A stretch of DNA of 64,000 bases from Dasypus novemcinctus (Eukaryota > Chordata > Mammalia > Cingulata > Dasypodidae). The stretch is from NCBI RefSeq assembly GCF_030445035.2, contig NC_080689.1, positions 26,007,278 to 26,071,277 on the forward strand, written 5' to 3'. A program made the position numbers and the translations under genes. Below are positions 21,611 through 32,040 of the stretch, piece by piece; the first letter of the stretch is position 1; each line of letters starts with the position of its first letter. The notes under the pieces were generated by a model, which worked only from the letters and a program-made list of their open reading frames with translations, had not been told where the DNA came from and searched no databases.

Positions 21611-21867
21611 AGAGTAAGTCCCAACAATTGCTCTGTGTGACCAGAGGTGGAAAAGGGCATCGTTCCATCCTCAGGCCTTACCTAGGATGCCAATGTCACA
21701 ATCCCAGAAAGGTTCTGTGTCAGAAAAAGGCCGACTGAGAGCCCATTGGTTGCATTATCCGGCTTGTGCAGCCCTGTCATGTGACCTAGGTCATGCTCCT
21801 TGAGGACAGAATGACCCTATCTTCATCTGTGAGTAAGGAGACTGGGCATTGAGATTTTCTTGGTGGA
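21611..21867. other. Unassigned spacer
   Basis: Nothing recognised. Confidence 0.3.
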
Positions 21868-21990
21868 GTTCAAAAATATTTTGCACCCTAATGTAAACTA
21901 TGGACTATAGTTAATAGTACAATTGTAATGATATTCTTTTATCAACTAAAATTTAAAAATCATCAAACTGCATTTTTTTAATGTGTAAGG
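21868..21990 (+). mobile_element. L1 3' UTR fragment
   Basis: 'aatgtaaactatggactata', 'gttaatagtacaattgtaat' and 'atcatcaaactgcatttttt' are old-L1 3' UTR landmarks. Confidence 0.6.
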
Positions 21991-22967
21991 AAAGGAGAAC
22001 AATGATCGCTTTTCCCCTTGATGAATACTTCATCAGCAAATAGTGCTCCCTCCCCTTCCCAAATTGTTAATCCAGCCTTGGTGGGGTGGGGGCTGGGGGG
22101 TGGCACCTGAATGAAACGAGAGGTCTTTGAGTGACAGTCATGCTGTAATTGACACCTGTCCCGCCCCCCAGGGAGAGAGAGGCTTCCCTAGACAGCCAAG
22201 TAGGCCAGGGCAGTCGAGTGGTGGCTAGCTGAAGGTGGAAGGAGAATTCTCTGGAGTTACTGAGCCGGGTTCTCTCATCTCAGAGCGGGGAAGAGATGGC
22301 AGAGGCGACTCAGGGGGAGTCCCTGTGGAGGGGAACTGAAGCCATTTGAGCCACCTTGGGGACAGTAATACTGGACTGAAAGCAAAAAGGATAGACGTGG
22401 GACCCAGGCAGCAAATCATCTGGGTTCATCCAGGAAACTGAGGACGACAGCGGTAATTCAGTGTGTGTGCGTGTAAGCTCTTGGGGCAAGAGAGGAGAAA
22501 AATTTTTCAAGGAGAAAGGTTGGCTTTTAAACTCTGCTTTAGGAGACACTAGACTCAAAGTCAGGATTGGGGATAGAAGGAGCAGGAAACTGGAGAGACT
22601 TGGCAATAACTCACAGACAGGTTTGATGAACTCCAGCTGAGCCTCTACCCTCTGAATTCCAGAGTCTTTAGGTGGACCAGGTCCTGAGGTTTGTCTTCAC
22701 TGAACCTGTGCCAAGAGGTAGGGTTCCATGTGGGAGGAGCATCGGAGCAGCAGGGAGGGGAAGTGCTGTGACTCCAGGGCACCCCCTTTCCTTTCCTTTG
22801 GATGGTTCTGGAAGAGGCTACCTGACCCACACAGCAGGCAATGAAAGGCACCTGGAAGCCTTCTGTTTGTGCCTCCCTTGAGGCCAGGTTTTCACATAGT
22901 ACCTTTTGGGTCTGTTTGTATTCATTTTTTTATTTCTCTCCATTTATGTTTCTCTAGCTGGTAAACA
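21991..22967. other. No gene recognised
   Basis: Unique-looking sequence; a few short ORFs without domains. Confidence 0.3.
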
Positions 22968-23282
22968 GCAGCAGCTCTCAAAGCAGGGATCCCTGGACCA
23001 GCAGCATCAGCCCTACCTGGGGTCTCTATTAGGCATATAAGCTCTCGGCTAGACCCACAAGAAGCAAAAACTTGAGGGGTGGAGCCGAGCCCTGTGCGTT
23101 TTTGTTTGTTTTGTTTTTAGGAGACACCGGGGATCACCAGGGAACCAGGACCTTGGAAGTGGGAAGCAGGCACCCAACTACTCGAGCAACATCCGCTCCC
23201 TAGAAGCCTTGTCTTAACCAGCCCTCCGCGTGATGCCCAAGCTGCCCAAGTGTGAGAACCTCCATTGCCTTCAGCGGAGTGG
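22968..23282 (+). mobile_element. MER5A-type hAT MITE split by a SINE monomer
   Basis: The left part has 'cagcagctctcaaagc', 'ggaccagcagcatcagccct' and 'acttgaggggtggagccgag'. The right part has 'cagccctccgcgtgatgccc' and 'aagtgtgagaacctccatt'. This is the MER5A order, interrupted at 23,099-23,201. Confidence 0.7.
23099..23201 (-). mobile_element. Short tRNA-derived SINE monomer
   Basis: T-rich tail on the left, then 'aggagacaccggggatc' to 'gagcaacatccgctccc'. It is the same family as the paired monomers at 9.4 and 17 kb, but single here, with a short internal duplication near 'ggatcaccagggaacc'. Confidence 0.7.
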
Positions 23283-24229
23283 CAGGCCCGCCGAGTGTAA
23301 AAGTCTTAAATAGTTCACTCTTTTGCCATTTATCTATTTGGGGCTTTTGTATTTAAGCTTTCTTTGCAGAGGCATTCAGGATTTCTATGACTTAGCGCTC
23401 AAGGTTTCTGGGCTTATTATGCATATCACTGAGCTGATGTGGGTGACAGGAGGTCCCAGAGGGCCAGAATGCCTCCTTCCAGGCTGAAGAACGTGCAGAA
23501 AAGTGAAAGAGCAGATGTGGGGAGAAGCTCCGGCTGCCTTAGGCGCCTCTGAGCTGCCAGAGTTGGCGAGGCAGCTGGGAAGTGTCCTCAAGAACTGCTC
23601 CAGCTGCTGCTTGCCTTTGGAAACAGAAGAGCTCAGACGTCGCCACGTGACTGCTCACAGCTGCGATTGCTCACTGCACTTTCCCGTTTCCTTTTCCTTT
23701 CCAAATCCAACTATCCCAGCATTTCTCAACACCAGTTTTCCCTCCATCCCTAAAATAGGGTCTTTACAGCCCTGGAAACTCAGTTACATGATTGATTACC
23801 CTTCAGCCCCACGCCCCTCCAGCCCCCAGCCCCACACCCTGCCTGGCTCTCCCGTCTGGGTTAGGGCCTGCCAAAGCATTCCACATTCCTTCCATGCTGG
23901 CCGCCTGGCTCACATTGTCAGCTAGCTATGTGACGCCAAGGACAGGTACGTCAGGGAGGCCAGGCCCCGAGAGCAGCTGCAACCTCTGGCTTTGTGTAAC
24001 GCCTGGAGACAGCCCGGGAGGGGGAGGAGGCTTCCTCATGTAAGCAAGCTTGCGAGTGTGATCACTGCTAGTCACTGGTCACTAGTTAGTGCACTGCCTG
24101 TCAGGACTCAAGCAAGGAAAAATCCGTCTGCCACACAGAACAGGCAAGCTCTACTAGCTGCAGGAGTGGAGAAGACAGAGAGCTGCAATCCGGAAGGGTT
24201 CCATTCGGTTCAACAACAACAACAACAGA
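23283..24229. other. No gene recognised; (CAA)n microsatellite at the end
   Basis: A plus ORF of 140 codons (23,503-23,925) lies in moderately GC-rich sequence but has no domain. A (CAA)n run lies at about 24,212-24,229. Confidence 0.3.
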
Positions 24230-24520
24230 AATGCACTGAAAGTTTCATTAGGTACTAGGAATCCTGACATGAATAAACCGGGTCCCTGCTTCCGAGAAGC
24301 TCAGGGTCAAGAAGCAGGAGACCAGCAAGTAAGCAGTCAGTTGCCATCCATGTCCTACTAAAGGTGAAACGCTCTCCAGCGGCCAAAAACCATGTAGAAC
24401 TCTTTGAAAGTTGAGTCAGGCAAACCTGGTGGTTCTTTCCAGAAAGACATTCCAGGCAGAGAGAACACTATGTGCAAAAGCTGGGGGAAGGGGCATGGGT
24501 CCTCTAATCCTGAAAAAGTA
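24230..24520 (-). mobile_element. L2 LINE 3' end relic
   Basis: Reverse L2 order: 'aataaaccgggtccctgctt', 'agcaggagaccagcaag', then 'aaagacattccaggcagaga' and 'actatgtgcaaaagctgggg'. Confidence 0.6.
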
Positions 24521-25431
24521 AAATTAAGCTAAATTTCAAATGCTCAGAGCAGAGACTGGAAAGCTGTTTCCTTCTGGCAGGGCTGGCAGCAGAGCCCAAA
24601 TGAGAGTGAGAAAGTCAGGACCAAACAGACAGAGGAGGGAGACTGCTCCGGCAGTCACCTAGCATCCGTGGCTCGGCTTTTGGGCCAGTGGGGATGATGC
24701 TGGGAAAGCTGCCTTGGTTAGCTGGCCAGGGTACAACTGCTATTATGCAAATGCAGCTGTATGCAAATCCCAGTATTCCTGACCAGTAAGAGTGGAGCCG
24801 CAGGGTCTAGGGCCGGAGCCCAGGAATATTTCAAAGGCCCCATACATGGCCTTTTGTGTCTGGGAGGACATTGACAGGGAGAAGAGGGAGAAGCCAGGCC
24901 TGGAGAGCCAGATTCTGCTCATTTGTACCCAAGAGGAAGTTTTGTAAGATCCATGGGGACAAAGAGGATACCGAGTAAAAAAAGTTTACAGAGCAGAAAA
25001 GAATCCACTGGGGTATGTTTTCCGTCTCTACCTCTAAAGAGATTTTCCCTCAAATGTTAGACTCTGTCGTCAGCCCTCTTCTCAGTGTCACTCTCCACGG
25101 GTTAATTCAACCTGGCCCAAACTTCAGGTACCAGGTAAATGCTCAGTCTCCAGACCAGACTCTCACCTAGCAGCAGCCACTTCCTGCACATCCTTACCTT
25201 GCAGTCATTCTGCACGACTTGACACCTGATGTGGCCAAAGCCGACTATGTCGTCACACCCCTCCTCCCCCAAGCCCTCTCCAGCGGGCCCTAGTTCAGGG
25301 CATGGTGTTCCAGTACACAGTCTGCCTCGTTGCCTGACCAGGGAATGCAGGGCGGCCTCTCTCACGCCTCTGACGCCTTTGACGTCCCTGCAGTCAAATC
25401 ATTTCCTCAATCACTCTCCAACTATCCCCCT
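24521..25431. other. No gene recognised; two octamer motifs
   Basis: Two exact ATGCAAAT octamers lie at 24,745-24,752 and 24,761-24,768. A diverged L2-like segment may lie at about 25,200-25,430. No exon recognised. Confidence 0.35.
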
Positions 25432-25868
25432 TGTATTCTTTCCTATTCCTGCTGTACCGAATTCCCACAAATGTAGTATCTTAAAACAACACACATTTAT
25501 TATCTTACATTTCCGGAGGTCAGAAGTCTGAAATGGGTTTCGCTGGGTGGCTGAAGCTAAGGTGTCAGCAGGGCTGTGTTCTTTTTGGAGGCTCCAGGGG
25601 CGAATCCTTCCCCTGAACTTGTCCAGCTTCTAGAGGCTGCCTGCACTCCTTGGCCGTGGCCCCTGCCTCCATCTTCAACCATCGGGCTCGGACCTTCTGC
25701 CGCCCTCTTCGATCTTGTGAGGACTCTTGTGATTGATCACATTGTGCCCCCTTCCCCGGTAAGGGAGGAAAATCTCCCGATTTCAAGATCCTTAACATCT
25801 GCCAAGTCCCTTTTGCAGGTTCTGGGACATCTTTGGCGGGGAGATGGTGTGGTATCCTGCCTACCGCA
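25432..25868 (-). mobile_element. MaLR LTR (MLT1-like)
   Basis: Plus-strand order 'aacaacacacatttattatc', 'ggaggtcagaagtctgaaat', 'ggtgtcagcagggctgtgtt', 'gccgtggcccctgcctccat' to 'atcctgcctaccgca' is the reverse complement of an MLT1-type LTR. No clear target duplication remains. A 123-codon ORF through it is spurious. Confidence 0.75.
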
Positions 25869-26094
25869 CGCCACTCTCCATCCCAACACAACCGCCACCC
25901 TCATCTCTCATCTGGAATCACCAGTAAATTCCCAGGTGCCTTTGTAGTACCAGAAAAACCCAGGAGAGTTTAAATGTTAAGGCATTCTACTGAAATTTTG
26001 CAACCAAACGTTAAGAATTAACAAATAATTATGATGACTAAATCATTATATAGATGCCTTTTTACTTCCTATAAATTATAAAGCAGCCCAAGGT
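25869..26094. other. Unassigned spacer
   Basis: AT-rich; nothing recognised. Confidence 0.3.
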
Positions 26095-26640
26095 TGATAT
26101 CTAAAATGACGGAAACTGACTAGACTGACTTCACCCTTTGCATGTGGCCATTTCCAACTAAAACCCTGCCATTGTAATGATCACTCCAGACAGTCCTTAC
26201 CCTAGTATAGGGCCACCTGGACCTGCTGTGACGATGATTATTCCAAACAGATCACTATCAAAAGGGTGACTCCTCCATCTTTCTGTGTTTGATGTCGATA
26301 TGAAAAACCTTGGCGCTGCCTTTGTTTTCAGTATCCCCCTCTCCCTGATGCCTTGATCCTGATGATTGTAACTTTGTGACTCCCCCTGGCTTGGTGCCCA
26401 CCCCCATCCTGTTCAGCCCCTTCATGTCTAGTAATGAAAGAACCTGTGCAAACTCCACCCCAATTATTCATTGGCAGCCAGAAATTAAAATTTCTGCAGG
26501 TGAGGGAGGCTGATTTGAGATTGTAAAGCTCTGGTCTCCCACTAGCAAATAAAGCCACTTTTCCTTCCTAGCCTAGTTCGGTGTGTCGTCTGTTCTGCCA
26601 TGTGAGTGAACGCAGCGGGGGAGGACCTCCCGGGACCCTC
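26095..26640 (+). mobile_element. Solo LTR of an endogenous retrovirus
   Basis: LTR-like layout: polyadenylation signal 'aataaa' (26548-26553) in 'actagcaaataaagccactt', then a GT/T-rich R-U5-like stretch 'ggtgtgtcgtctgttctgcc'. Non-coding and without flanking retroviral genes. Both boundaries are approximate. Confidence 0.5.
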
Positions 26641-26831
26641 TTCATGGAAGAATCACAAAGTATTTATTGAGAGGGAAAGGAAGGCAGGAGGAAGAGAAGG
26701 AGAGAGGGGACAGAAAGGAGAGAGAAGGTAGGCTTGCAATAGACTCCTTGAGGGAAGGAATGCCTTTTATTCCAGTGTCTTACCGGGTTTCTGACCCTAG
26801 GATTTCCCCCGCCAAAACCTTCTTGGTCCTG
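26641..26831. other. Spacer with GA-rich patch
   Basis: A purine-rich stretch at 26,670-26,730 yields a Lys/Arg/Glu-rich ORF by composition only. Confidence 0.4.
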
Positions 26832-26838
26832 CTATTTC

Positions 26839-27243
26839 TTTTTTTTTTTTTATTTTTATTTCTCTCCCCTTCCCCCCCAGTTGTCTGCTCTCTGTGTCCA
26901 TTCTCTGTGGGTTCTTCTGTGACCACTTCCATCCTTATCAGTGGCACCAGGAATCTGTGTTTCTTTTTGTTGCGTCATCTTGCTGTGTCAGCTCTCCGTG
27001 TGTGCGGCACCATTCCTGGGCAGGCTGAACTTGCTTTCCCACTGGGAGGCTCTCCTTATGGGACGCACTTTTTGCGCATGGGCTCTCCTACGCGGGGGAC
27101 ACCCCTGCGTGGCAGGGCACTCCTTGCGCGCATCAGCACTGCACAAGGGCCAGCTCCACACGGGTCAAGGAGGCCCAGGGTTTGAACCGCGGACCTCCCA
27201 TGTGGTAGACGGACGCCCTAACCACTGGGCCAAGTCCGCTTCC
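26839..27243 (-). mobile_element. DAS-SINE
   Basis: Full-length copy in minus orientation: T-rich and (ATTT)n tail at the left, 'gttgtctgctctctgtgtcc', 'tgcgtggcagggcactcctt', and head 'actgggccaagtccgcttcc' at the right. Flanked by 'ctatttc' (26832-26838 and 27244-27250). It carries ORFs of 127-172 codons that are typical SINE artefacts. Confidence 0.85.
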
Positions 27244-27250
27244 CTATTTC

Positions 27251-27640
27251 CTTTTGTCTTTGCTCTTTGCCCCCAAGCCTTTGCTTCCATGCTCCACCTG
27301 GAACGTTCTCCATGCACCTCCTAACAGTCATGCCTACTCTACCCTCCCCTCTACACAGAGCACCTGGCTAAGTCTGAGGCCTTGAGGTCTCAACTGAGAT
27401 GTCACCTCCCCAGAAAGCTTCCCAGATGCCCCCGGTTCCTGTGGGCTCTATCTCCAGTGGGCACTGTGGCCCCCTGCTTTATCTGTGTTAACCCTTATCT
27501 CACCCATTTATAATTGCCTGGTAACTTGCCTGTCTTCTCTGAGCTCTAAGTGCCTTGAGGACAAGGTCCAAATCTTATTCCGTGTTGTTCCCCAAGTACA
27601 CTGTAAAGCATAATAAATATTTGTCGACTAAGATAGAAAT
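27251..27640 (+). mobile_element. L2 LINE 3' end
   Basis: Good L2 order: 'gctccacctggaacgttctc', 'actgagatgtcacctcccca', 'ctttatctgtgttaaccctt', 'ctctgagctctaagtgcctt', 'gaggacaaggtccaaatctt', 'cataataaatatttgtcgac'. The DAS-SINE at 26,839 inserted just upstream. Confidence 0.8.
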
Positions 27641-28429
27641 AAAAAATAAAGACACTCCTCTTTATGAAAACTGTGTTGGGAACCCTTTGGGTGCCAGAGC
27701 TGGTATGGCCCACCTTCATTCAGCCCTAGCACAGGCCTTCTCTTTATTAGCGCTGAACACATGCTCGACTTGATTGCGGTGACAGGTAGTGGTAGCCGTC
27801 CTGTGGGAAGTGGGGGGGACAGTAAACAGCCAGTCCCAGATCAGGATGGCAATTGGGAACAAGGTCCTGGCAGAAAGGTTGGGAGGTTTGCCAAAGAAGA
27901 GAGGTTCCCCTCTCAGGGCACACAGGCGAGGCTGGCGCTGCTGATGTAATTTCATCCCTGGCCTGGGCCAGATTCCTGCAACTTAATCAGAATTCCAGGA
28001 TGGCGCAGAGGCGGCAGCGCTGGAACAGCGGCCTCCTGCTGGACGAAGGCCTCCTGCTGGACGAAGGCGGCTCCCCGGCGGGGGCACACTCCTGGGGGCC
28101 CACAGCTCTATCCCCACTCCCGATGACAACCCCGCCCCCCCACTCGTGCTTCCGAATGCCAGGCCCAAGGCAGACCTGTAAGAGAGGACCACCAAACTTC
28201 CAGCAATCTCAGCAGTTGCCGGGACGGATGAGGAAAAATCCTTAACAAATGACCCTTTCCATCTGTTTCTGAAAGATGAAGGATTTACAAAATCCTAATT
28301 TTCTCCTTTGGGAGTTAGTGTGGCCAAGAGGAATTATGTTGAAAGTACTTGTCAACTTCTTTCCTGTAGCCTAGAGGATAAACAAATCTCTTCCCCCAAC
28401 ACACACACTTTTTAAAAATAGATATTATT
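27641..28429. other. No gene recognised; exact 18-bp tandem duplication
   Basis: 'gcctcctgctggacgaag' occurs twice in a row (28031-28048 and 28049-28066) in a GC-rich patch. A plus ORF of 130 codons (27,853-28,245) crosses it. No domain recognised. Confidence 0.4.
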
Positions 28430-29060
28430 AGAACTCTTAATAGTCAAATTCAGTTTTTCTCTTCCTTTCCAAGTGAAAATTTTTGCTCTGCTTTTCTATT
28501 TTCACAGCTATATGGCATCCTATTGTATGGCTATTCCACAATTTCGCCATCCATTTTTCTATTGGACATTTATTCTGGGAAAAGTTTGGGGTGTGATTTT
28601 TTTTTGCCTATTTCAAACAATTCTGTAATATATTCTCCTACACATTTCCTTCTGCACACTTGGGAGGGTTTAAGTGGAATTTATGGGTGTTAAGTTGGTT
28701 CCTCATCTTTACTAGATGAGTAATTACTAAATCACTCTCCAAAGTGGCCATAGTAATTTACACTCCCACCAGCAGCACGTGTCCTATACCCTCCCCAATA
28801 CTTTGACAAATGCTTTTGGTTTTTGTCAAGCTGATGGGAATAAAATGGAATCCCATTTAATTAACATTCTCCCTCACTACTAGTGAGATCAGACATCTTT
28901 TCCAGTATTTATTGGCCTTTTAGATTTCCTTTTCCAGAAATTGCCTGTTCATATTTTTTGCCTAATTTTCTATTGGTTGTTTGCCTTTTTCTCATCAATC
29001 TGTACTTTGCATATACATTCTGGATACTAACCCTTTACCACTGAGAGTGGGTCTGCTCAG
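28430..29060 (-). mobile_element. L1 (old L1M type), 3' part
   Basis: Reverse-oriented landmarks: 'atggcatcctattgtatggc', 'aaagtggccatagtaattta', 'cactcccaccagcagcacgt', 'ttgcctgttcatattttttg', 'acattctggatactaaccct'. It continues beyond the SINE at 29,105. Confidence 0.8.
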
Positions 29061-29104
29061 TTCTTCCAGGAAGCAGACACCAAGATGGAATTAGGTGTGC
29101 AATA

Positions 29105-29437
29105 AGCAAATGTGGCTCAGGCAACTGGGCTTCTGCCTACCACAAAGGAGGTCCCTGGTTCGGATCCCAGGGCTTCCTAAAGAAGTCAGTGAGCTGACGC
29201 AAAAGGCAGGCACAGTAAGCTGACACAACAGGAGACAAAAGAAGAAAACACATAATGAGAGACACAACAAAAGCAGGGAGTAGAGGTGGCTCAGTTAGGC
29301 TACTCCCTCCCACATCAGAGGTCCCAGGTTCGGCTCTCAGTGCCTTCTACAGAAACAAGGAAGACGAACAGACACAGCAAGTGAAAAACAACATGGAGTT
29401 GGGAAGAAATAAATAAAATATTTTTTTTAAAAACTAG
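29105..29437 (+). mobile_element. Dimeric DAS-type SINE
   Basis: First monomer 'gcaaatgtggctcaggcaac' with 'ccctggttcggatccc', linker 'gagctgacgcaaaaggcagg', second monomer 'gaggtggctcagttaggcta' with 'ccaggttcggctc', then an (AAAT)n tail. Flanks 'attaggtg' and 'actaggtg' are probably an aged duplication. Confidence 0.75.
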
Positions 29438-29735
29438 GTGTTTGAAAAAAAGAGAGAGAGATGTACTGGGGTAAATGCCTGTTAGGGGAAATTGGAAGGA
29501 AGCAAGAGAGTGGGGAAGGCCTCCAGATTCCTGTAAGAGGAGAGCTTCTGTCTGCAGGGCAGCCCTGTGACAGTTTCCCAGAAGGAAATTTGCCCTTGAA
29601 AGGAGCTCCACATTGGACAGGAGTCCCCCACTGTGCCCAGTCGTTGGCTGGGATCAGTGAGCACTTGGCCTCAGCTGGAACAGTCCCCCAGGTGCTTCCG
29701 ACAAAGCAGCACCCACCCACGGCTGCCATACTACA
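29438..29735. other. Unassigned segment inside the L1 region
   Basis: It does not read as L1. It may be a further insertion or an internal L1 rearrangement. Confidence 0.35.
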
Positions 29736-30640
29736 AATGCCTTTTATTTTGCCTTCCTACTGTATGTTGATGAAAAGAAGCTTTACATTTTAATGCAGAC
29801 AAATTTATTGCTAATCTTTCTTTACAGTTTGTGTTTTTGTGTATTATTGAAGATAATTGCCTAGACTATGATCTTAAAAGCAGTGTTCTATATGTTCTTC
29901 TCAATGTCTTGGGGTTCTGCTTTGCACATATTTCACCTAGAATTTAATGTTTTGGTAGGTTTTTTTTTTTCAATATGGGTTACCAAATTCCCAGAGCCAT
30001 TAATTAAATACTTCATCCTTTCTCTATTCACTTGCCTGTCACCTATGATATGTATCAAATCTTAACACACACAGGGATCTGCTTCTAGGCTCTCTATTCT
30101 ACTCTGTTGGCATATTCGTCTCTTTCTGGGCTAATACCTCACTGTCCTAATTTAATAACTCTCATAGGGCAAATCACTTGTCTTATTTTCTTCAGAATTT
30201 CTTAACTATTTTTTGGCCCTTTGTTTTTTCACAATGTTAAAATCATCTTGTCTTATTCCTCAAAAACCCCTGTCTGAATTTGGCTGGAGTCACATAGAAT
30301 TTCTAGATTAGTTCAGGAATAATTGAAATCTTATGACTGTAAATCTTCCTATTATGAACATATCTATCTATTAAAGAATACATAAATAAATGAAGCTTTA
30401 TAATTTTCTCTATAAAGAACATGCATATGTCTCATTAGATTGATTTCTGTAACCCTATAGTTTTTGTCTCTTTTATAATAATAATTATTTATTAAAACTT
30501 TTGTTTTTAAACTGTGGTGCAGAAAATGCAAATTGAGTTTTGTATAATGATCTTCTATGCTGCAACCTTGATGCATTTTCTTATGAATTTATGAGGCTCT
30601 TTTTTACACTTCTCTAGCAAATTTGGGTGTTTCTTTACTT
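29736..30640 (-). mobile_element. L1 ORF2 3' region, decayed
   Basis: It continues the L1 of 28,430-29,060 toward its 5' side: 'ttacattttaatgcagaca', 'aattcccagagccattaatt', 'aaatacttcatcctttctct', 'ctctattctactctgttggc'. Highly diverged, with no intact reading frame. Confidence 0.6.
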
Positions 30641-31105
30641 AGGAAGATCCATCAACAAGCACTTACCTGTTACCATTAGTTACCCAAGCAGTCCAAGCAG
30701 GGGAGAGGCCATTTGTTGATTCCACGGCTAAATAAACGCTACTGTCTGTTCATACATCACGATCACAGTGACATATACAACAGCAACGCCCCCTTCTGGA
30801 GACCCACCAGCAAGACAGAAGAACTCCCTGGAGACAGCCGTCAGGCTTGTTTAGATCAAGCAGGGATTAGGACAGAGCGGCCTCGCTTGGGGTCAGTTTT
30901 ACTGTTACAAAACAGACTGATCTCCAGGCAAAAGACTCAGAACCACCTGGTTTAGGCAAGGGGCTGCTGGGGTGACCTGATTAGAGAATGCTGTTTCTTG
31001 CCTGGCCAGATCCAATGTCCTTCCATTCTCCCTACCTGAAAAGGCCTTGAGGACGTCAAAAGCAGGCTAGAAGGAGACAGAACTGCATCCAGAAAGGGAG
31101 TCAGA
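30641..31105. other. No gene recognised
   Basis: Nothing assigned. Confidence 0.3.
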
Positions 31106-31192
31106 GGGGGAGCCAGCGTAGCTCAGGGGCTGAGCCCTGCTTCCCATGTACAAGGTCATGGGTTCCATCCCCGGTACCTCCTGAAAGAAGAA
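31106..31192 (+). mobile_element. Short tRNA-derived SINE monomer
   Basis: A-box region 'gcgtagctcaggggctg' and B box 'ggttccatcc' (31161-31170), then 'ccggtacctcctgaaa'. It looks tRNA-like but lacks a clean acceptor stem, so it is a SINE rather than a tRNA gene. Confidence 0.65.
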
Positions 31193-31865
31193 AACTAAAG
31201 GGGGAGAGTTGGAGCAAAGCCTGCCCTTAGCCCACTACCCAACTCTGCTCACAAGCTGTTGCCCAACTCCCGAGTGAGGCCTGGAAGCTGTGCTCTGTGG
31301 ACTGCTGGCTTTGGGGTCCGCAAGGCTGCGTCATCCTGAGTTTGGTGGAGAAAGTGAACACAGACCTCTCGTGGCCCCCCAGCTGGCCCCACCAAACGGT
31401 CCTGAGGCAAGAGATCCCCTCATCTGCTCTCTCAGGTCCCCAACAGGACCCTGATGGCTTGATGAGAAGGTGTGCGCTTCATTTCCAAATCCATCGAGGT
31501 GGAGAGTCAGTGAGACGAATGAAAAATGGGTGCACTTTGAGGCAGCACCATCTGAGGACAAACCCCTGTGCGATCTCAGTGGACTCTTCTGAGCTGTAGT
31601 TTCTTCCTCTGTCTAAGGGAGAAAACCCCTCCCTTGTGGGGTTGTTGAAATGGCTGGATGAAAATAAAATTAGGTGTGTTACACCACAGTTGAGTCCACA
31701 GAATGGTGGTGGGGATATCACTGAATCACTTCTCTCCAATGAACCAAGAAACATGAGGTCCACTTGGGTGGGGCCTCTTTTCCAATGACTCAAGTAACAT
31801 GAGGGCCAAAGTGGGTCTGCTGAGTCTCCCTGAGGAGGCAGCCACTGAGTACTTGCTGTGTGCTC
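31193..31865. other. No gene recognised; possible MIR piece
   Basis: Around 31,590-31,680 'agtttcttcctctgtctaag' and 'ggggttgttgaaatggctgg' suggest a partial plus-strand MIR. The rest is unassigned. Confidence 0.35.
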
Positions 31866-32040
31866 ATGGATGGGGTATGCCATGTGTTCATCATTTTATC
31901 CTTACAACAACCCTGTAAGGTGGATGGGGTAGATACCGTTGCCATGCTGCAAAAGAAGAAACTGAGGCTGAGAGAGGCAACGTGACCTCCTGATGCCACG
32001 TGTATAGCAGAACAGAGAGCTAAGACCATGAGCCCACGCT
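31866..32040 (-). mobile_element. MIR SINE
   Basis: 'ttatccttacaacaaccctg', 'taaggtggatggggtagata' and 'agaagaaactgaggctgaga' are in reverse MIR order. Confidence 0.7.

Noticed and set aside
31106..31192. tRNA gene candidate; also the heads at 9.4, 17.0, 20.2 and 42.3 kb
   Set aside because: A and B boxes are tRNA-like, but acceptor stems do not pair and each is followed by SINE sequence or a repeat tail.
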